This document shows, one piece after another, positions 34,128-43,291 of a stretch of 64,000 nucleotides of DNA. The stretch spans positions 271,817 through 335,816 of the forward strand of contig MU394095.1 in the NCBI GenBank assembly GCA_022578605.1. The letters run 5' to 3'. Position numbers and translations under genes: made by a program. Origin of the DNA: Camillea tinctor. Its lineage: Eukaryota; Ascomycota; Sordariomycetes; Xylariales; Xylariaceae. Below the pieces are notes generated by a model that was given only the letters and a program-made list of their open reading frames with translations, was not told where the DNA came from and made no database searches. How positions within the stretch are numbered: position 1 is the stretch's first letter; each line of letters begins with the position of its first letter.

Positions 34128-35704
34128 TTAAAACATGAGACCAGCGGCCACGAGGGCGACAATGAGGCCAGCAACGGCAGAGCCGCCCTGGCGACTCACA
34201 GCACCGTCGTTGGTATTCGACTCGCTTGAAGCCTCTTCACTTGTACTGGCAGGTGTAGTAGCCGATGTCGCGGTAGCGCTGGGCTGAGTCGACGAATAAC
34301 TGGCAGTTCCGTTCTCCTGGAAGACACCGCCAACGGAGACCGAGGCAATGAGGAAATTGTTGGGGCCCCGGGACTCCGATAGGGTTGGGTAGGCGTTTGA
34401 GGAACTGATGACGGCTGACGAGCTCGTTGTCGCGGGTACGGAGGAAGATGTCGACGACCCCGTTGACGAAGTCGCGGATGTCGTTTCAGGGGCCGATGAG
34501 GTGCTGGTTGAAGCAACAGAGCTGGTGCTTGAAGATGTAGGAGATGCGGTGCTCGAGGACGATGGAGCCGCAGCGCTCGAGGAGCTCGACGAATCGCTAC
34601 CGCCGTCAGATCCATCCAGGTTGTAAATGACAATGTTAGCCTTGGCCCCTCCGGTAGCAGTAACGACGCAGAAATCCGAACCGCCCGCCCCAGTTGCGGT
34701 GTCGTCGCTGTTAACACCGTTACCATCGCAAGAACAGGGTAGACCATTGCATCCTCCATCAGGACACTCGATCTTCAGGCCAAAGGTCGGCTTGTCCTGG
34801 AAAAGAGAAGAACCTTGCCAGATGGGGTTCAGGCCAAGTTTGACATAGGTTGTCTCGCCGACGGTATTAGCGCCGGCAACATAAGGCGCCCAGTTACCCT
34901 GTGGCTTAGTCTCGTCTCCCCAGTGGCATCCGGTGTTTGAATCAACACCGGGTGGGTTGATATAATAGCTGTAACCAAGTTAGCATCGGGGGGATCGTGG
35001 TCGCGTAACAGTTAATAACTTACTGGGCAGCGATTTTGTCCCAGTAATCGTCGCCAGGCACAGAAAGGGTTAGGGTGTCGTGAACATCGGCAGGGACGAT
35101 AACATCTTCGTTGCCCGGAGTCTGGGTCATGCAGAATGAAACGACATCGCCAGCCTTATTCACAGCGTCCACTTTGCCCGTACCCTCAGTACACCAGGGC
35201 TTGTCCGAAAAGGGGACTTCGATTTCTCCATTGTTGCAGTAAATACCTCCACACTGCAGCGCATTAGTAAATTGGTCATGGAATAGGGGTCAGGTGGCTG
35301 CCTACCATAGAATCCGGGTAGGTATAATGGGTGTTTGGCTTCCACTGGGCAAGCATCTTCCCGGGAGGACAAGCAAAGGGGCACCAAGTGCCATCGGCGC
35401 ATTCTTGATCGGGAGACATAGACCAGCCAGCGTTCATAGAGCTGGGGGTGATGGCAACTGCGCCCTTGTCGGACGGGAACTTGCACGTGCTGCCACCTCG
35501 AGCATGGAGCTTTTGAGATCTCGGGTTCGACGTCGCGTTGGAAGGGGTATGGCCACGGAATACATCCCGGGCTTCGACATGAGCATGGTGATTTCGGTGG
35601 AATTGCTGGTGTTGGTGGTGATGTTCTGCGGCAGCCGTATAAGGCTGGGTTGCCAGCATAAGAACTGCCGACCCGAGGGCGGCTTGAATAGTGACCGTCT
35701 TCAT
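34128..35704 (-). CDS. SUN-family cell wall protein (GH132 type), GPI-anchored
   Basis: Three exons, 35704-35306, 35253-35024 and 34968-34128, encode 489 residues. SUN proteins (Sun4/Uth1/Sim1 relatives, CAZy GH132) act in wall remodelling and septation; beta-glucan hydrolysis has been reported for some. After the signal peptide (MKTVTIQAALGSAVLMLA) comes a His-rich segment (HHHQHQQFHRNHHAH), then the SUN core: STCKFPSDKGAVAITPSS, WSMSPDQECADGTWCPFACP, SMCGGIYC, HYYINPPGVDSNTGCHWG, GNWAPYVAGAN, CNGLPCSCDGNGVN and DFCVVT, with its conserved cysteines. A Ser/Thr-rich stalk of about 150 residues and a hydrophobic tail (AVAGLIVALVAAGLMF) predict a GPI anchor. Introns are 52 and 55 nt. The long third exon has no in-frame ATG early on, so frame-by-frame ORF listing misses it. 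Confidence 0.92.
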
Positions 35705-38700
35705 GATGAGTCTTCGCGCAACAAATGCCAGATCAAAAGAGTGTGTATGGGGGTTTTTCCCGTTACCAACAGCAAAAAACTAGCAGGTAACTAACAGCCA
35801 ACCAAACCGCAATGCAATTGCGCCCCCGAGCAATTGCAAGGTAAACGAGTGTATAAGTCGAAGATGTGTATAAAAAAAGAATGTAAAGGAGACAAATCTC
35901 CCGAAAGCGTCAAACGAGTGTAAAAGGAGAAAAACTACATGAAGGTGAGGAAAAGCGGAAAGGGTTTAGAAGAAAAAGAGGATCGTGGTGTGTAAGTAGT
36001 AGGTAGTGGTTAGTGGTTAACAGGTGAGAAGGAGTTCTTACAACCACTTACAATTACAACTAGGTATATACTAGGTACTACATAGTGTACAATTTGTATA
36101 AGTCGTAGGCAAGTGGATGAGGTACCCCCCTACCCTCATCAGCCCCAAGATACCCCCTTCAGCGCGTTGACCAGGACCTCCCGACGATCGACAATTCGAC
36201 ATGGCTCAATCGGGACTAACATGTCAGAGTGTGAGCCAATGAGACGGGTGCGATGGATCGGTTAGTGCCAGAAACGAAATTACTCTGTTCCAACGAATCG
36301 CCAAGACACCACTAAATGATTCGCCAAATTGGTCTAGGCTATTCATAGTTAGCACATCACCCTATGGATGCTGGCCTGTGCGGTCTAGCATCTCCCCTTA
36401 GACCACATGTAACCCATGTGCTATTTATCGAAGGCAGCGAGTTTTACCTGGCCTTGCCCGGGGGGTGTAGGACACCAAACATGGTTACTATGTAATTAGC
36501 CCCGGATTTACAACGCTTTTCTTCTTTTTTTCTATGTTATTTTTTATATTATTTTTTTTTTTCCCTCTTCTCCTCTTCCTCCTCATCCTCATCTTCCTTT
36601 CTCTCCCCATCCCATCCCATGCCCTCCCCCCTCCCCTACCCCCTTACAACTACACGGACGTCGGTACTACATCACAAAAAATGTCGATGCGTAACTTGGG
36701 AACTTTGGGGTATGGGTGATGAAGTAGGTATTTAATCTGCGTTGTTGCATATTTTGTTCCATGTACGTGTCTGTCGGAGCGCAGGTCCACGTAGAATAAG
36801 AAACCATGCGAATATTCATCGGTTATTGGCTACACCGGTACTTCATGCAGAGTTTCCCGTCGAAGACACACTAGATTGATTACGGCGCATCCTTATTGCA
36901 ACGCTGTAATGTAGTTTTTGTATGTAGCGCGTCTATGATATGTTTTTATTTTCTTTGTTTCTCTCAGCCATTCCGTTTTATCTCACCTAACCACCTGTTT
37001 CAAGCCAATCAGACTGATGAGCCTTTCCCATCTGCATATGCATCTGCATCTGTACCCGGGCGGCGTCAACGTGCGGTTGCATCTGCCATCTTCGCTACGA
37101 CTGCATCATGCAGGTACCGTGAGTCAAAGTTAGTACTAGTAATCTGAATCTAGAAGATTTAAACTTCCCTGTGAATGCAATCTCTGGACATTACTCCGTA
37201 ACCTACATACATGCACACACATAGACATCTAGGGGGGTGAACACAGAATCTGACCGGAATGTACACCGCTAGGGCTCCTCTGTGAGTGCTTTAGGAAATG
37301 CAATCATCGCATCACTTACACCCCTGAAGAATTAGAGAGAACTATGTATTCCACCGTTCCCCTCTTCTTTTTTCTTTGTTGCTTTTCCTGGATGCATAAA
37401 TTCCTACGTACGTGGCACAATGATGAAAATCATTATCATGATTACCCTCCCTTAGTTGAAAATAAATGCATAACGAGTGTAGATGTAAGTAAGACGTTTA
37501 TTTTGAGGCTCGAGGAGCTCACCAACAAATTCCATAAGAGCAACAAGATTACCGGAGTTTAGTTACTGTTAGCCACGTGCACTTCTGAAACCCACCTGAT
37601 GGAACACCGGTTCTGTCTTAATTCTGTTCAACTGAGTCGTTCTGTTCTGAGTTGTTCGATCTGCGGTATTAGCGCCACCGAGAACTTGTCTTTGGGGAAA
37701 TAAATCAAACAGCTAATTTTGTTAATTTTGAAACAAACTTCAACCTCATCGATATCCTTGGGTCTGGTACCTACGTCAACATAAGACATCTTAATGATTT
37801 TCATCGTATTAGGTTATATATAATACCTGTAGGAAATTACTAAGCACTGCCCGGCTCTCTTATAGAGTCGTTATGGAAAAGAGAGCCATCCAAACCACAG
37901 TCGTGGTTCTATGAAGTTCGAGGTGCTCCAGCTGTCTTTCGGGCTTTTCCTGCCATCATTATCTCCTCGCCACGTAAGGGGGTGGAAGCAATTGATTCCG
38001 TGTCTCCCCATGGCCAAATTACGCTTTAAATGGTCACTATATTTTGGCCGAAGCCAGTGGGCTATAAGACCTTTACTAAGTCTCTGCTAGCGGTTGTGCT
38101 ATTGGATACAAGACCGTCTCGGCCAATGCCGCCTGGTATAGTACTAACCCAACCCAAGCTAATTCGTTAGGACCGTCCATCCGGTCCCAAGCGTCCAAGG
38201 ACTTTCCCCTTTCGGCAATCACAAGAATACCGCCGGCTAATCATGAAAAAAATAAAATTCATAATAGAGTGCCTTTCGGAAGCAAGCGAATCCACCCTGG
38301 GAAGATATCGCCGAAGTGAGTTACTTGCGCCGGCAAAGGGACGGTCTCTCTTACTAAATACAATCTACAAACCGAGACATCCTAGAGCTGCTAACCAATG
38401 CCGAAAGTGATACATCTCATGCATCGTAGCATTTTAATGTTGTGATGTATTACTATGCAAATTGGTGTTTTGCGATTAAAAAAACAACAACAACCATCAT
38501 CAGATTACGCTGTAGATTTCAACTCTCAAATCACAAATGCCTGCGAAAGAATCCAAACTAATTACACCATACCTAAATCGTGCCTATATTCATGACATCC
38601 TAGACTTATGTGCCATAACCAGTTTTTTGATTCTTCATGATGCACGTGTTATACATTATTAGCAATTAACAACACTTAAAAAAAGGAAAAGAAAAAGTTG

Positions 38701-39337
38701 GCATGCGTTATTTGGGGGCGGAATAAGCGCAGCTATTCTCATGATTGGCTCGTTGGGTTCCTGGCGTTTAGACAGAGAAACGACTCAATATGATTGGTCA
38801 CGTCGGGGTGTTTGTCTAAGCTATTTTTACTCTTTTTCCCACCTCCGCCACGAATAAACATCCCCCGGCCGTGCGGTCGGCCGACGCCTGCTAAACAACC
38901 AATCGCTCACGGCACGGCGGACCCGGAAAACTCGACTTCCGTCCTCCCACAGCCTCCCGGAAGGAAATGTTTCCTTGGGAACAAACATTTCCATCAGCAA
39001 CGCCGCAGTGAGCTCTTCTTTTGATGGGAAATAGGCAGGTAAGTATGCAAAACTCGTTGGTTGGTTGGGCTCATCGCCCCGAATGCCATCGTGTTCATCG
39101 TAGGTTGTAAATATATATAAATGAATGCAGTTTCGCAAGAAACAAACTTTTCTATCACCATCATCATCATCATAATTCGACATTTTCCTCTCTCATTTTC
39201 TTTTCTCTTGCTGGGTTAGGTACTTAATCTTTAGAATCTCGTTTCTTTTTCTGTCTATAGACTATCCATCACCGCTTTACAATCTCTCCTTGGAAAACTC
39301 TTCCACTTTGGATAATCCTTAATCCCACCAGCTCAAA
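35705..39337. other. divergent 3.6-kb intergenic region, no gene seen
   Basis: This carries the promoters of the SUN-family gene (left) and cupin gene (right). The interior (36.1-38.8 kb) is AT-rich, with T-runs near 36535-36565. Short frames show no recognisable domain. No transposon ends could be paired by eye. Confidence 0.5.
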
Positions 39338-40177
39338 ATGCTCAAGCCCGCCATTCTCTCCGCCATCCTGGCCCTCTGCGCGGTCTCCTCCGCCGCACCA
39401 CAGCTTACCACCACACCCCTTCCTCTATCCTCATCACCATCCTCCTCCCCTTCTTCCTCTCCCTCCAGCTCCACCGCTACCGCCAACGCATCCCCCGCCC
39501 CATCCAGCAGCGGACCCCTCTCGGGCCTCTCCAAAACCCAGCAAATCCTGCTCTCGGACCTGCAATCCGACGCCCTCAACAACGTGCTCACCTCCAACAC
39601 GGACTTCCTCTTCGACTTCAGCGGCGCGCGCAAGAACGGCCCGGGCCAAGGCGGCGAGATCGTGCTCGCGAACCGCAAGACCTTTCCGGCGCTGACGCGC
39701 AGCGGCGTCGGCATGGCCGTGGGGTTCCTCGGGCCCTGCGGCTTCAACACGCCGCACGTGCACAACCGGGCCACGGAGCTGCTGGTCGTGACGCGCGGGC
39801 GCGTGGTGTCGGAGATGATCCTCGAGAACGGCGCCACCGCCCCGTCCCCAGATAACGGCGGTGCCGCGGGCCCGCGCAACGTCGTGAACACCCTCGCCGA
39901 GCTCCAGGCCACGCCCTTCTACCCCGGCGCCCTGCACTCGCAGTTCAACCCCGACTGCGACGACGCCGTCTTCGTCGCGCCCTTCTCGAGCGACGACCCC
40001 GGCGTCGAGACCATGGCCCAGGCCTACCTCGCGCTCGGCGTCGACACGGTGCGCGCCGCTGCCGGGAACCAGATCGATGGGGCGGACGTGGATCGCTTCC
40101 GCGGCTTGCTGAGCGAGAACGTGGCCCTGGGCGTTGAGGAGTGTTTGAAGACGTGCGGGATCGAGAAGCGCAAGTGA
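39338..40177 (+). CDS. secreted germin-like/spherulin-type cupin
   Basis: A single exon encodes 279 residues. The signal peptide (MLKPAILSAILALCAVSSA) is followed by a Ser/Pro-rich linker (about 22-60) and one cupin-1 barrel. Cupin motif 1 is GFNTPHVHNRATELLVVTRG, with metal ligands His140, His142 and Glu147. Motif 2 is FYPGALHSQFNP, with His200 and Asn204. This complete manganese/metal site resembles germins and slime-mould spherulins; activity (oxalate oxidase, superoxide dismutase or none) cannot be assigned. C-terminal cysteines (CLKTC) may form a disulfide. The gene is markedly GC-rich with C-ending codons, against AT-rich flanks. The start was chosen because the signal peptide begins there. 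Confidence 0.88.
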   Translation: MLKPAILSAILALCAVSSAAPQLTTTPLPLSSSPSSSPSSSPSSSTATANASPAPSSSGPLSGLSKTQQILLSDLQSDALNNVLTSNTDFLFDFSGARKNGPGQGGEIVLANRKTFPALTRSGVGMAVGFLGPCGFNTPHVHNRATELLVVTRGRVVSEMILENGATAPSPDNGGAAGPRNVVNTLAELQATPFYPGALHSQFNPDCDDAVFVAPFSSDDPGVETMAQAYLALGVDTVRAAAGNQIDGADVDRFRGLLSENVALGVEECLKTCGIEKRK

Positions 40178-40386
40178 AAATAAGTGAACGAGATGGATAT
40201 ATAGCGAGGATGGATGGGGGGATGGGTTAGCACAAGAGAGGAGTTGGTTATTCGCCTGGATTAGAGAATTGTTCGGCTGGTATTGGCGGCAGGATCGTGT
40301 TTTGTTTTCTTAGCATATGAGGAATGATTAAAGAGACTAGGTATTACATGGAGTTTCGTGGATTAAGGGGTACAGTACTCCGTATG

Positions 40387-40449
<63 letters not shown>
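40387..40449. repeat. (CAT)21 microsatellite
   Basis: Twenty-one uninterrupted CAT triplets about 210 bases downstream of the cupin stop codon. Confidence 0.97.
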
Positions 40450-40731
40450 ATAGAGATATTAAATCATTTGCTTATAAAGTATTACTTACCTTTATCTCTC
40501 TCTCTCTCTCTTTCTCTATAAATATTCAACATATACTCATATTTCTCTTTTTCATATTATACGAAATGCGATGCTCTTATTAACAGAATCTTATTGAAAA
40601 TAAATGTAAAAAAATGCATATAGTATAAACATAAAAGGTCATCTACAATAAAGTCGCTATTAATGGAAAAGAAAGTTGAAGAGAAGGGTGGAATAAAAAA
40701 AATAGAGAAAAGGCGAAAGAACAAGAAAAAG

Positions 40732-40737
40732 AAAAAA
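40732..40737 (-). terminator. Pol III oligo-T terminator of the tRNA-like locus
   Basis: On the minus strand a run of six T starts four bases after the discriminator base of the tRNA-like sequence and is followed by further T-rich blocks, as expected for RNA polymerase III termination. Confidence 0.6.
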
Positions 40738-40741
40738 TGAA

Positions 40742-40883
40742 TGGACTCGCAGGGAATCGAACCCTGGACCACTCCCAATTTCTTGCAATATGCTAAGGGA
40801 GTATTATCTGTAATCACTAGGTCAGCAAGTTTTTTTCTTTGGTTTGGATGATGTGAGAGCTTACACCACTAAACCACGAGCCC
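40742..40883 (-). tRNA. tRNA-Ala-like gene with abnormal insertion (possible tRNA pseudogene)
   Basis: On the minus strand the ends pair as an acceptor stem (GGGCTCG with CGAGTCC, then A73), including a G3-U70 wobble, the alanine identity element. An A box (TGGTTTAGTGG), a perfect B box (GGTTCGATTCC), the T arm (CAGGG-loop-CCCTG) and a T-run terminator are present. The only perfect anticodon stem is CTCCC/GGGAG (40772-40801), enclosing TTAGCA, so anticodon AGC (Ala), with about 13 extra bases after position 37 that fit a canonical intron. However, roughly 65 extra bases separate the D arm from this stem, and they include a second degenerate D-arm-like copy (TGACCTAGTGAT). The alternative, one long intron after an imperfect CTCAC stem, gives anticodon CAT. 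Activity is uncertain. Confidence 0.55.
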
Positions 40884-42217
40884 CAACTTGTTTGTTGAAA
40901 GCTTACTTGCCTTAAAATGATATATAAGGTAGTAGTGGTTGTGAGTTCTACTGGGTGGCTATACAAGCTGTACAGCGTACCTGACCCAGTTCTACCACCT
41001 AAACTTTATCCTCCCATATGCCCATGGTTTTGCCGAGATATCCCTTAAAGATAAGATTACCGCTGCTCGCCCCTTCCCCCTTTTCTTCTGTTGTTTCATA
41101 GTGCTGATAGGTTCATTAGGGAGATAGGTGGGTAGGTGCTGTAGGTAGTATGAGTGATTCTCTACACAAGGCATTACTAGGTACATATGATAGATAAGCA
41201 CCTGACACTTACTGCCTACCATGTAGAGTCCGCATCTATTTTACACAAGCTAGGTACTTAGAGGTATAGAGCTCTTATTTATATATATATATTCAAAACT
41301 CCCCTGTCCGGTTGTGGCTCGTCACTATACATGTAAACATCTAGAAGTATTATCAAGGTATTCACCCCAAGGTGGTGTAAGTATTGTAACATGGTACTGA
41401 CACACAAGGCTCGTTGAAACTGTATCCACGTGCCCATACAATCGATCGAGAACACTTATATAAACGGTTTACACCATCCACAGCTTTGACCCGGCAGCGT
41501 GGTAACAAACGCACGAGCGAGCGATCATCACCACGGCGCCGGGACAATCTTGAAACGCGTAACATAAGTCGATCAGGCCCCAACCAAACTTTATAACCTA
41601 CTGGTCGATCGGACCATACATACAAATGATCAACAACGCATACGTATGATGGGTAATGTCTGATATATAATCAGCACGGTGAACGTAAAGCCAGATTACC
41701 ATAAGCTAGATTATGTAGGTATATTCTGTCATCTTCGTATATTACTTGATTTTTCTTCTTTTCTTTTCCTTTGAAAAAGGCTAAGGTATATAGGGGTAGA
41801 AAGAAGACTATACCAACATCCAAGCCAGTCTATCGGGAAAAACCTAGTATAAAGCTCAGGAAATGAACATAATTGACACGTAATAAGTTAAAACGACAAC
41901 TACCTAAGATATACCTTGCCTTGCACACGGTAGTACCTGTTCTTTCATGCCGTGGAAAGCACCAGATATATCGTCTCGTCCCTCGCCACATTAATATTAA
42001 GAATCTTTTGAAGATGGAAAGAGTATATGCCAAATATAAGCTATTTCAGTAGAGGTAGGCGAATCTACTTTTAATATCATAATCATATTGCTCCAATATT
42101 TGACAAGCTGTATGGCGTACTGCCACCGAATATCAACATCTATTCCAAATCGATATAAGTTACAACTAACTCCATCTCTTTGCTCTACTAATTTTTTTGT
42201 TACATCCCGATGCTTCT

Positions 42218-43291
42218 TCACGCCTTTTCCACGCCCATGGTCTCTAGATACTGGCCCGCCACATCTATCACCGCGCTTTCAAAGCTCTTCAGCTTGCGGC
42301 CCAGTAGTTTCTCCGACTCGCTCGCGTCGAAGTTTACAGGTAGCGTTGGCACCGTGCCTTCTTTTAGCACGCCTGCTGCTACGGCTTTAGGGAAAGCTTT
42401 TTTGACGTGGTCGAAAAACGTTGCGTAGTCGACCTTAGTTGCGATGCCGAAGTCCTGGGGCAGGTCGCTGTGCGCTGCGGGGTCCAGGAACGCGACACGC
42501 AGGTGCATGTCGGCCACGTCGTCAACGTGGGCGAAGCTGCCGTGGAGGGGCATGGGCAGCGTACGGCCCAGTAGGCCTACCATGAGGAAGTTGTTGGAGC
42601 TGTTCTGCGTTTGCATGGCGGCGGCGTCGAGCGCGAGCTCGTTGCGCCCGAATACGTAGCCTGGCACTACGTGCGACACAGTAAAGTGAGGGTTACGCGT
42701 TTTAACAAACTCGTCTGTGTTGTGCAGCTCAACCATCTTGCCTAATATGTAGCTTTCAAAAACGTCGCTAAAGGTAGAAGGTAGCGGGTTAGGTAGTAGC
42801 GGGCGCGTGGTGGCTGAGACGCTGACGGCTGAGACGCTGACGGCTGAGACGCTGACGGCTGAGACGCTCGTGGCTGGCGAGGGGTGGCCCAGGTTGCCCA
42901 CGATGGACGAGGTAATGATAACACGTTGGACGCTTGGGGTTTTAAGCGCAGAAGACAGCAGAGAGGAGGTGGTATTCACGGTAGGCTGGAAGATTTGGGT
43001 TATGGGGTCGTAGGTTGGTACGGCCACGGGGGTGCCCGCGTGGATAATGTGAGTGACGCCGCCTACTAGGGCAGAGTCAAAAGCGCCATCAATAGTAAAA
43101 TCAGGAATAACAACAGCAGAAAGACGATTGCCAGGTGCAAGCTTCTTGACTGCAGGGTTTGAGGAAACTATTTGGGCTTTGTCTTCTGAACGCACCGTAT
43201 AGCGTACGCTATGGCCGGCAGCAAGGGCGGCGAGAAGAATGCGGAAGCCGATGAGGCCAGTGGCTCCTGTGATGAGAATTGTGGCAGCCAT
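42218..43291 (-). CDS. NAD(P)-dependent extended SDR, GRE2/ketoreductase type
   Basis: A single exon encodes 357 residues. The N-terminal Rossmann motif is ITGATGLIG. The catalytic elements are Ser128/129 (IITSSIVG) and Tyr181-x3-Lys185 (YILGK). The family reduces methylglyoxal, aldehydes, ketones or dihydroflavonol-like substrates; fungal members are frequent in secondary-metabolite clusters. Between strand beta-5 and the catalytic Tyr lies a short repeat of the unit SVSAV (residues about 142-160), encoded by four 15-bp tandem copies (42813-42872). No intron. A prenyltransferase relic lies about 330 bases upstream on the same strand. The substrate is unknown. The frame is intact, so the gene is probably functional. 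Confidence 0.88.
   Translation of the reverse strand: MAATILITGATGLIGFRILLAALAAGHSVRYTVRSEDKAQIVSSNPAVKKLAPGNRLSAVVIPDFTIDGAFDSALVGGVTHIIHAGTPVAVPTYDPITQIFQPTVNTTSSLLSSALKTPSVQRVIITSSIVGNLGHPSPATSVSAVSVSAVSVSAVSVSATTRPLLPNPLPSTFSDVFESYILGKMVELHNTDEFVKTRNPHFTVSHVVPGYVFGRNELALDAAAMQTQNSSNNFLMVGLLGRTLPMPLHGSFAHVDDVADMHLRVAFLDPAAHSDLPQDFGIATKVDYATFFDHVKKAFPKAVAAGVLKEGTVPTLPVNFDASESEKLLGRKLKSFESAVIDVAGQYLETMGVEKA
42813..42872 (-). repeat. 15-bp coding minisatellite, four copies
   Basis: On the plus strand the unit GCTGAGACGCTGACG occurs three times exactly and a fourth time with changes in its last bases. It encodes the SVSAV repeat inside the SDR, keeping the frame. Confidence 0.95.

Larger units (their letters stand above)
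40178..42217. other. 2-kb intergenic region holding a tRNA-like locus
   Basis: AT-rich DNA between the cupin and SDR genes. It contains the (CAT)21 tract, a (CT)n run at about 40496-40511 and the minus-strand tRNA-Ala-like sequence. The remainder (40.9-42.2 kb) shows no gene. Confidence 0.5.
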
